Origin: Potentilla sterilis
Taxonomy: Eukaryota > Streptophyta > Magnoliopsida > Rosales > Rosaceae
Reading direction: 5' to 3'
DNA length: 64,000 nt
Assembly (NCBI GenBank): GCA_963682095.1
Contig: OY821761.1
Coordinates: 45,270,735-45,334,734 of the forward strand
The notes under the pieces are model-generated. The model saw only the letters and a list, made by a program, of their open reading frames with translations. It made no database searches and was not told the DNA's origin. A program made the position numbers and the translations under genes. Below, in pieces: positions 55,756 to 64,000 of the stretch. Every line of letters starts with the position of its first letter. Position 1 is the first letter of the stretch.

Positions 55756-56456
55756 GCGGTTTACATATGCAAAATTAGAGAGAAATCGAGTTGGGTCCTT
55801 GAAACCTCGATCATCTCCTGCATCTTGGACTTGGCCATGACTTTGCTGACTCGAGTCTCACGCGTGCCTCTTCAGCTCGGCGCCCAACGCGCCCTCGGTT
55901 CTCTCTACTCCACCGCCACCTCCTCTTCCCCCACCAGCTATGAACGCCCTCCTCCGCCTGCCACGTCGTCCCCGGCAGGACTTTCCAAGGCGGCGGAGTT
56001 CGTGATCTCGAAGGTCGATGCGAGTCGGGTCCTTGAAACCTTGATCATCTCCTGCATCTTGGACTTGGCCGCCACACGTGGATGGTGTCAATCGGCGGGA
56101 GGAGGAAGTGGGAGAACTCCAGCGATGACTCCAGGAAGTCGTTGGCGACAGAGATGGCGGCGATCTTGGTGCGAGGGAAGGAGTGGACGTTGGAAGAGGC
56201 GATGGAGCCTTGGGGTAGAGCAAGGAGCGGACTTCGAGGCGGATGACGAAGATGCCAAAGGAGGCTGCGGCGGAGGCCACGCGCTCCAGCGTCGAGGGAT
56301 TGAGGTAGGTGGAGGCGGTGGAGGCCGAGTTGGTGGGGTCGATGAAGGTGGAGGCTGTGGTTTCTGGCGGTAAGGTGGCAGTGGAGGAGAGGAGGAGGAG
56401 GAGGAGGGTGAGGGTAGTGAGGATCGGAGAGTGATTGAGAAGAGTGAAACCATAGC

Positions 56457-56458
<2 letters not shown>

Positions 56459-56522
<64 letters not shown>
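56459..56522. repeat. (GA)n microsatellite
   Basis: About 64 bp of GA repeat; the long Ser/Leu frame on the minus strand here is an artefact. Confidence 0.9.
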
Positions 56523-56524
<2 letters not shown>

Positions 56525-56653
56525 TGGTTTTAGTATAGGGTAGTTAGGTATTTTTGCCAAGATTCATTTGAGTGGGTAAGTAACATTGAAATGGACAAAT
56601 TTTCTCTAATTTTTGTGTAAATGGTCATTTTTCCTAAAAAAAATAAAAATTAC

Positions 56654-57587
56654 TTCCACTTATACTACCATGACTATTACATTGCTATTTTATGAGTCTC
56701 TCTCGACTCCTCCCAAACCCTAGTCTCTGCAGCATGGAACTCCTTAACCCTAGTCTCCATGGTAGGGATCTCTATTAGCGGCAATTGGCGTCGATACCAA
56801 ACAGATCTCTCTTATTTATATCCAAATTCCTTCTAGCAAAAATCTAGTGTCAATTCTGTTTGGCAAATTCATTACTGGTTTTCAATGGTGATAAGCTTCA
56901 TATGGCTAGAAAAATCATAGGAGGAACTTCTCTTCTTGGTCAGCGAAGAGAAATTCATCGAGTCAAACCTCATCATGAGTGTGCTTGGGCTGATGGTTGT
57001 GCAGTGGTGCTTCCAAGATGGTTTAGCATCGAGCTATACATATGGCAGCCATGGATATGTTGTAGATCTGCTACAACGTTGAAGAAACTGAGTGGAGGTC
57101 TCACACATTCTCCTGAATATATAGATCTTGCAAGTGATTGGTTTTGTTTAGATTTCGGTAAACTGAACAATGGCAGTGGAGACGCTGCCTTCAATTTGTT
57201 TCAGGTGAAGGTATACCGATCGACGTCAACATCTTTGACGGCGGCCAAAACAAGTTGCTGGTGGCTAGGACAACATTTTTTTTTGGGCCCTATGGTTACT
57301 AATTGGGCCTAGAGCTCTCTGTTTAATTTTTAGACCTAATTTTCTTGAGTCTAAAATGTTTAGCTAGTTTTATTTAAATTAGCCTATTACAATGTTTTGT
57401 CATGCATTGGTAATATACTCGCTTCAATAAGTGAGCATGAGTACAAAATGATTAGGCCTAATCTATGTATCATTGTGGTTTGTCCCACAAATTTTTTATC
57501 TACTCCTAGTCGGTAGAGGAATGATATGTAATGGTCTTTTCTTGCCTGAGAATTAATACAATCAACTTGAGTTCTTAAAAAAAATAA
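56654..57587 (+). mobile_element. Probable LINE-like or retroposed insert with A-rich tail
   Basis: The segment ends in an A-rich tail (TTCTTAAAAAAAATAAAA) and is flanked by AAAAATTAC on both sides (56645-56653, 57588-57596). The frame at 56860-57312 (150 codons) shows weak likeness to transposon-type protein but I cannot place it. The flank after it continues the intron of PCR copy C. A-richness makes part of the flanking repeat ambiguous. Confidence 0.35.
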
Positions 57588-57688
57588 AAAAATTACACTG
57601 TTATTTTTAAGGGTAGCAAGCCAATGTTGAGAAGTGGAACCGAGAAGGAGGGAGACCTCCGACGGTCGAACCGGCCATGGCACGTTAA

Positions 57689-58846
57689 TCGTCGAACCGT
57701 CAATGGCATGTTATCAACATCCTTTTTAATTGTTGGGTCTTTCTTTTGGTTATCAGCTTAGTATTTGCAAGTGATTAGCAATAATATTTCACCTCTGGTA
57801 TATGGTTATTTCTTTTGGATAGTGAAGAACTGAAGATATTTGTAATATTCTATTGTTTGCAAGTTTGGATTATAATAAGATTCACTCTATTGGTTGATGA
57901 CAATTCATTGTTTTGTGTTTTATCCTTACTGTAGTGGTGTAATTGGGTGAGTTGGATTGGAGGTTGGGTAAAAAGTTGATTAAGTTGAACCGATTGTTTT
58001 GGATTTGTGAACTGTTACCGAGCTGCTCAGTTTCAGTTAAATATAACTATATTCACTAACATGAAAAACGTTAATAGAATCATTTTGATCAACCATGTAG
58101 TTGATTTGATTATCAATTTGACAAAAATAAGATTTTCGTTTAAAGTAAAAAAATGATGTTCTCAACTTCGTGTATGTTGGTTTAAGTTTTTACCCCTTCA
58201 TTAAGTTTCTTTATTTCGTGTCCGTTGAATGTCTAAAGTTTCTTTATTTCACTGCAACAACGATCTTTCTAGAGTATTCCTTAATTTTATTTTCAGAAAA
58301 TTCGTATTTTTATTAGTTTCTTATTAATTGTCGTTGAAAGATTCAGTTTTCCATCACGTTCTTTAAAGTTTGAACGGGTGGAAAAGTTGTGTGTGTCATT
58401 CATATATCTCATCTCAAACAAAAGAAAAGAACTTATTTATCAAATCTTTGTGACTTTGGGACATTGCATATAGTGGCCAAAGCAAAACTTTGTGAACTTG
58501 TCAATTATCTGGATAGTGGATTATCAGATATACTCTACACCGTCAACAAGCAAATTCTATGAATTTAATTAGCACAGTTGTATGACATCTCAGCTCCTTG
58601 GATTTGCTAATTTGGATGCTATAGTAAATGAAATTTGCAAACTCATTCTCATCTACTTGCTAAAATAGGCATAAGAAATTTAATTGGTACAAAGGATTAG
58701 GCATGCGCCAACAAAGGAGCCAGACATATTCCTGGACTTGGATTCATTTGGGAGACCAAAATGCAAATAAGCATTTTCCTTAAAACCTCTCTAGCTATTG
58801 ACCACAAACATTGTGCATATTTTATGGTATTTTATTTCCTAAACCC
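57689..58846. other. Intergenic spacer
   Basis: The first ~250 bp resembles the 3' flank of PCR-like gene B. The rest is AT-rich with no recognisable gene. Confidence 0.5.
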
Positions 58847-58857
58847 TATATATAACT
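58847..58857 (+). promoter_or_regulatory. TATA box of the small gene at 58931
   Basis: CCTATATATAAC-type box about 80 bp upstream of the ATG, followed by a C/A-rich leader. Confidence 0.55.
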
Positions 58858-58930
58858 TCATCCCCTTCACTCATCCATACACCAAAACCCTAGTCACCAA
58901 TACCATCCCTCCTCAGAATTTTAATTTGCC

Positions 58931-59451
58931 ATGGAGTTCCATTTGATTCCTCAGTTCAACTTGGGTATGAACACGAACCCGAGTCTTGAGTTTCTCGAGG
59001 ATGACGATGATGAATTCTATGCTGAGATGAGGAAGCGGATTATGATTCTGACTGGGGATCAGAATGATGATTTCCCGGAGACCAGAATCATTAAACCCTC
59101 TCATAGTAGTGTCAATAAACCAAAAAGCTTAAGCTCCTCATCATCACAAGAAAGAATGAGCTTGTGGGAATATGAGTGCAGCACTACTAAGTCAGAAGCA
59201 GTACCAGTTGAGCTTGCAAAGCCCTGCGGGATTAGCACAGGGACTGGAGTGTTCATCCCTCAAAGTACTGGAAAATATTACAGAAGAACTTTCAAGCCAA
59301 GTATGTAACTCTCATCAACTCTATAAGTCTCTTCTTATTTTATGTGATCTTCTTTTGGTATCAATTTTACAACTTATTGATGTTCTTACCAGAACCAAGA
59401 GGAAGGAGGACTGACAGAAAATTTTACGAGCCAGTGGTGACCAAGCACTGA
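58931..59451 (+). CDS. Small two-exon plant protein of unknown function (142 aa)
   Basis: Exon 1 is 58931-59300 and exon 2 is 59393-59451; GT..AG, 429 nt, 142 aa. It starts MEFHLIPQFNLGMNTNPSLE, then an acidic DDDDEF patch (about residues 24-28), a Ser-rich stretch (SLSSSSSQERMSLWEY), and a motif GISTGTGVFIPQSTGKYYRR near the exon junction, ending in basic KPKPRGRRTDRKFYEP. The 'GTGVFIP' motif occurs in a group of short uncharacterised plant proteins that I recall but cannot name. No membrane segment or signal peptide. A good TATA box supports it as a real gene. Confidence 0.65.
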
Positions 59452-59998
59452 TCATGAAAGCAAGTTACTGCCTGCAATTATGTCTCACCCAGAATTTTTA
59501 TTAATAAAATGAATAAGTTAAGCAACCTATATTCTTTTTATCCCAGATTATTCAGAAGCAATTAAGAAGAATACCAGATGTAGTACTTGCTTAAACTGAA
59601 CCATTTCAGATTCATTTGTTATCCATGTTCGTTTCATTTAATTGTTATCTCAATAAATATAAAATTTATTTTTGGTGATCTCATGATATCCTTGTTGATG
59701 CCATTGTTTGGATTTAGCATATAATGGTGAAAATGACTAGTATACATGCATATGCCCAAAGAAGGCATTCCTTAAATTAATTTACATGTTGAAGAACCGC
59801 CAGATCAGCCTTTACTATAGTCTACAAAAGCCAAATGAAGCATAATAAAAAGGAGGCTTCATAGCTGAGTCTGCATTTTGATGAGTAAACATCTTCATGG
59901 TCTCAGCACTACTAAAGCTAATTTACTAGTACTACAGGGGTAATAACTGATTAAGCTTATGTAAATCCTATGGCCGAGTTGAAGTGAAAGTGAAAATA
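59452..59998. other. Intergenic spacer between convergent genes
   Basis: 3' flanks of the small gene (plus) and of the TGA factor (minus). No other gene is seen. Confidence 0.5.
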
Positions 59999-62900
59999 TT
60001 AGTCCCTAGGGCGAGCCATCCACAACGAACTAAGTGCTCGGAGACGTGAGAAGTAATCGTTGATAACAAGAAGGGCACGAGCAGCTTGCCGAGTTGTCAG
60101 AATTCGATACAATTGTTGCAGAGTTTGCTGCCTCAATAGGTCAGCCTAAAGAGAATAAAACCATGCCCAATATTAACACGAGTAGGTATTTTTTAACTCA
60201 TAAGTTAAATGCACACAATAGGTCACAAATTAGGCTTATTACCTGTATAATGAAGTCCTGCAGTGTGCCAAGCTTGCCCATAGCAACTGCCATTTGGCCC
60301 ATGTAATCGGCAACATCTGCAGACCCAGTAAGGCTATGAGTACTTGAGGAGAGTGTGTCTACAAGCGATTGTTGCAAAGCTTCCATCCCTTGTGATAAGG
60401 CATCTTCAGTCTGTTGGGAAGATTGCTGTAGATTGCATATCCCCATCAACTGCTGATCTGTTAAAGGCTCAAGTTGATTCCCAAGAATCTGACGAACACA
60501 CACAACAACAAAGTTAAACATGACTGAATATCAGTAGACCTACTTGTACTTGAAGAGGATCAAACAGATGATTGATCACCTTGAGAAGTTCCGAGGAGCG
60601 GAAGCCTCCCAACCACATAAAACATCTTTCAGCAGGTGTCTTCCACATGCCAGAAAGCATGTGGAATACATCAGCCTTGGCAGCAACACTCTTTAACCTG
60701 AATATCTCATCAAAGTGTGTCATAACACTATCAACATGAATTCGCAATCCATTATCTACCAGATGAGAATTCACAGCCGATCGCAGCTCATGTATTAGAC
60801 GCTGATGTTCATCAAGCCAGCGTGCATACTCAAAGTCGAATGTTAAGGCCCCTAAATTGGTACAATCAAGCACTTTATCAGCGGATGGTTATTAAAGAAC
60901 ACATATTTATCAAATGGCTTTATCTATGCTGAACTTAAATTTTTCTGAAAGACTGTTTGTGGAATGCTGGACAAGACTATGTAAACCTATGCATCTAGGG
61001 CAAGGGCAAGTTAATACCTCAGTTCAATATTTCAAGACTGATTACAATTTTCTTAAACTTAGTTCAAGCTGTCCGGATGAGTCAAAATCCTTGAAACAAA
61101 ACCAGGAATAGAGGGCAAAATAAGTATACATGTATCTAAAGTGACTTACCACTTCCCGCCGCAGAATGACCCTGATCCCCTGAAAGTCCAACAAACATAC
61201 CCTGCATTGACGTACCAAATTGAGAATAAAAACGGACTTCAAAGAAACAAATCTTTTTGTTCTTAATGGGTAAAAATTACAAAGTTGTGCACACCTGCTG
61301 GCGCGCTCGTTGAAGCTCTTGCTCAAGTTGTGAAAGCTTTAGTCTACTATTCTCCAGCTGCTGGACATATGCCTATCCAAAACCAAAACCTATAAATGTT
61401 CCAAATATACTACATTCATTAACTTAAGACGATGTAATTATTTTCAATTAATAAGGTCCCAGATTTTAGCAAAAACAGTTGAGCTAATTAATTAACAAAA
61501 GAGCACAAACGAAAAGGGGAAGTCTAATCCTGCCTGAAGAGGACACGAAAGTGATAAGAGGCAAGTTGAAGAAAGGCTTAGCCATTTAAGAGAACACAGG
61601 GCATTTATATCAAACCTAATCTATAGCTGGCAGTATCTACAGGGCAGTCTGGACCAAGATATTTATGTCTCAACCCACATTAACATTAGCATAGAGCTGA
61701 AACATGTAGTACACAGGCTTCACTGCTACGCATTAGAGATCATTAATGAAGAGTAAACATGATAAATGACTTCATATTAGACTAAAATACTTACTTTCTT
61801 CCTAAGTCGACTCTTCCTTGCTGCTTCTCGATTCTGAGCCAACCGACGTAGTGACTGCAAATTCATCAGCCTCAAATAATCACATTAACATTCAAATAAT
61901 CAACTCCTAGAAACAGAAAAGAGATAAAAATAAATCTACAGTAGAATTTGTGTTGGAACCTTTTGATCACCAGTTCTTCCATTGGCCTGCTCTATGGAAT
62001 TGGAATCCACTACTACTAGTGCTCCATGCTGAGCTCCACGAAGCTATAACAATAAAAACCTACAATTTAGAAACTTTAATCGCATAACAAAGCACAATTC
62101 CAGCACTTCAAATACAAATTCCCGGGTATCTAAAATTTACAGCAACATTTTCAAACAGAGCAAGCACTAAACTGGACCCTTCTGGAAGATCAAAACAACG
62201 TGAATACGTGGAAAATCCGACAGTTCCAATTCAAAACAAACAAGAAAAGAACTCTAAATTTCCAGCATGACCCACCAATACTAAACCTTATAGATTCCAA
62301 CATAGTAGAAGACACTGTACGAATAAAACATAGAAAAAGACACAGCATACGTTCAACAAAACAGAGACGATGGCAAAAGAGGTTACAAGGTTCTTGTCCT
62401 CGTTGTCGATATCAGTAGACGTGTCAGTCTGCTGGCTGTGCTCCGCCATAGCCGAATCACCCCAGTTCTCAAAGTGGCCGCTGTTTCCAGACGTCGTCGT
62501 TCCCTTGTGGTGGTGGTACATGTACGGCTGCTCTCCCCCTGTTCCAGACAGGGTTGAGCCTATGTCCAAACACCCCGGGTTCTACAACATCACCATTAAA
62601 ATCACAAAGTTAACAAAGTGAAACAGAAAACTATAATTCCAAAGAACAAAAAGAGATTTGGTAACGATTGAGGAGTGTACCGTGTTGAAGGTCGCATAGT
62701 GGAAAGTATTAGGTACAACAGCAACGTTGTTGTGGTTTGCTTTTAAGCTGAAGATAGAGCCTACAACACAGTATAACGTCCCTTATATATAAGTAAAATA
62801 AAATCTTTCATTTCATGGTTATATACTAGAAGAGGAAGAAGAATACTTGGGCTTAAATCAAGAGCATCATCCTGAGGGAACACAGAAGCGGAATGTTCAA

Positions 62901-63164
62901 GGTCTCCAAGATCCGCAAAACGCGTTTGGGGGTCATCTCCTCTGTTTTTATTTGTTCACAACACAGAAACAGGGGAAACCAAAGTTAAAGACTTCATCTT
63001 TTTGGTGTAAAATCAACACTCAAAGAAAAAAACAACCATAACTAGAGCTAGAGACCCATAAAAACAATTCAAAACAGAGGCAAGGAAGCTAGTTTCTACC
63101 TGAAATAGAAAGAAGAGTGGGAATACAATTCTGGGTTTGTTGGAACTGGTTTGAAGCTCTGCAT
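59999..63164 (-). CDS. TGA-class bZIP transcription factor, PERIANTHIA-like
   Basis: Eleven exons on the minus strand: 63100-63164, 62847-62941, 62681-62760, 62387-62581, 61960-62043, 61795-61854, 61295-61372, 61150-61201, 60580-60851, 60243-60488, 59999-60145. They total 1374 nt and encode 457 aa. The bZIP basic region is at 174-193 (LAQNREAARKSRLRKK; N181-x7-R189), followed by a short leucine zipper (AYVQQLENSRLKLSQLEQEL). The DOG1/TGA domain fills ~235-445, with MLSGMWKTPAERCFMWLGGF and the C-terminus SSLWMARPRD. The N-terminus MQSFKPVPTNPELYSHSSFY and DDALDLSPS match PERIANTHIA (TGA8), which is ~450 aa and sets floral organ number in Arabidopsis. A long TGA2-type isoform is the alternative. 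TGA factors bind TGACG sites in the nucleus and can interact with NPR1-like or glutaredoxin partners. No lesion is seen. Confidence 0.92.
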
Positions 63165-64000
63165 TTCTTGAACTCAGTTGAAGGTTCCTAACAATCTCTT
63201 TAAGGAAAAGGAAAGCAAAAGATGATGTTCATCAAACTCTTTTGAGTTCGAGAGGAGAAAGAAGAAAAGATGAAAGAAAGAGCTAGTGTGAAGAGAAGTG
63301 AGATAGAGAAAAGAAAAATATAATCTTGGTGTAGCTTTAACAAGAGGATAGCGTATCAGAGCTCCGAATATAATAAATTTTAAACACTGGAGGCTTTTTT
63401 ATTATTGCTTTCTGACTTGGGATTTTAGCTTCCCAATACTCGCGCCACAATTCTATCCCTCCTCCCCACTCTCTCACCTTGGCGCGTCTCTCTGACTCTC
63501 CACTGTCACCCAGCTAGAAATACAACAGAAGAAAAACGCAGATTGAGAAAATGGAACAAGACAAGTACCATGTGTCCTCACGAACCAGCTAGAAAGATTT
63601 TTCTTTCTTATTCATCATATAATATATACGTTTATAAATTCATTGAATTTAACACATGTTTTGTGTCAAACGAGACAAGGATTAACTTATCGAATCGAAC
63701 ACACATCGAGATCACGATGATGTGGTTTAGGGTTCCTTCAAATTTGACGGATTGATGATAGTTAACATGGGGATTCACGATGGGAGAGAGCGTGTGGGAT
63801 GATCAAACCCAACTTGGGTTGATTCTCTGTTTGTTTCTCTCACTAGGTAGGGGGGTCTTCCTACTCTGAGCTGGCCTCATTGATTCTCCCCGAGTCTCCT
63901 CTATCTCTCTCCAAACGTACACTATCTTTTCCCTTCATGTAGACCAGAATTATTTACTAGTATCACTGTGAGGATCTGCAGCGATATACGTACCATGGGG
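63165..64000. other. 5' flank/promoter region of the PAN-like gene
   Basis: AG-rich presumed leader (RC of 63180-63320), then a spacer with CT-rich and AT-rich parts. I do not see a further gene before the window ends. Confidence 0.5.

Larger units (their letters stand above)
55230..56640. mobile_element. Possible MULE-like element with internal tandem repeats and GC-rich cargo
   Basis: The outer segments are imperfect inverted copies: left AAATTTGCCCAAGTCAATAC...TTTACCCATTTGAA, and right read inward AAATTTGTCCATTTCAATGT...TTACCCACTCAAATGAATCTT. Inside are the ~21-bp repeat array, CCGGTCACCGG-like repeats and a GC-rich block (55860-56450) whose frames are Pro/Ser-rich on one strand and Gly-rich on the other. 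No transposase and no clear target duplication, so the class is unsure. It lies within intron 3 of PCR copy C. Confidence 0.4.
52870..57688 (+). pseudogene. PCR-like copy C, broken by mutations and a 4-kb insertion
   Basis: Exon equivalents are 52870-52986, 53105-53176, 53307-53517 and 57612-57688. They match gene B in order, and exon 2 is again 72 nt and encodes CICTFFCPCITFGRIAEIVD. Lesions: a 2-bp difference after CAACCTCCCCAAGGACAATA shifts exon 1 relative to B; exon 3 has an in-frame TGA (AATCTGTGA); the exon-3 splice donor GTAAC is lost; exon 4 has TAG where B has TGG; and intron 3 is expanded by about 4 kb of repeats and transposons. The upstream in-frame ATG at 52870 lies 33 nt before the ATG that aligns with B. 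The Pack-MULE sits ~230 bp upstream. Confidence 0.85.

Noticed and set aside
55825..56560. Pro/Ser-rich and Gly/Arg-rich frames on opposite strands
   Set aside because: Overlap each other and a GA microsatellite; no recognisable domain, so kept only as possible captured sequence.

Overview
This is nuclear DNA from a flowering plant. The genes have several introns, the spacers are AT-rich, and plant-specific families are present (ALMT channel, TGA/bZIP factor, PLAC8/PCR proteins, plant mobile domain), together with Ty1/copia, Ty3/gypsy, MULE, hAT, CACTA and Harbinger elements. The protein sequences suggest a rosid, possibly Rosaceae; that placement is inference from remembered similarity, not a search.

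Layout. 0.5-9.3 kb: a tandem pair of vacuolar-type aluminium-activated malate transporter (ALMT) genes. Copy 2 is intact (six exons, 583 aa). Copy 1 is split in exon 3 by a 1.1 kb hAT-like element with an 8-bp target duplication. A MULE-type and a Harbinger-type MITE lie between them. 10-15 kb: gene-poor, with a probable nucleoredoxin fragment, two copies of a ~355-bp repeat and a solo LTR. 16.3-21.0 kb: a complete PP2A scaffold subunit A gene (12 coding exons, 587 aa). 21.5-24 kb: a second Harbinger MITE, a SINE-like element, and a small unknown gene whose last exon carries a CACTA MITE. 24.4-25.5 kb: a single-exon carboxylesterase on the minus strand, with a 2-kb solo LTR upstream. 28.9-31.3 kb: two divergently transcribed PLANT CADMIUM RESISTANCE-like genes. 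A third, broken copy lies at 52.9-57.7 kb.

Between the second and third PCR-like copies sits a large transposon block. A degenerate Ty1/copia element (31760-38606) has identical LTRs. Next is a Pack-MULE-like element (38991-52637; ~217-bp terminal inverted repeats, 9-bp target duplication) carrying two exons of an O-fucosyltransferase gene. A 12.1-kb Ty3/gypsy element (39989-52070; 947-bp LTRs that look identical, 5-bp target duplication) is inserted in the intron between those exons. The gypsy element encodes gag-protease and a truncated reverse transcriptase on the minus strand. On the opposite strand it carries an intact four-exon gene for a 1022-aa plant mobile domain protein with a coiled-coil tail. 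This nested structure is the most interesting part of the window.

53.5-57.6 kb holds three palindromic MITEs set among (AT)n tracts, a repeat-rich element and a probable LINE-like insert, all within intron 3 of the broken PCR copy. 58.9-59.5 kb: a small two-exon gene I do not recognise. 60.0-63.2 kb: a complete minus-strand TGA-class bZIP gene (11 exons, 457 aa) that best matches PERIANTHIA.

The cellular genes do not form a pathway. They are independent plant loci separated by transposon insertions.
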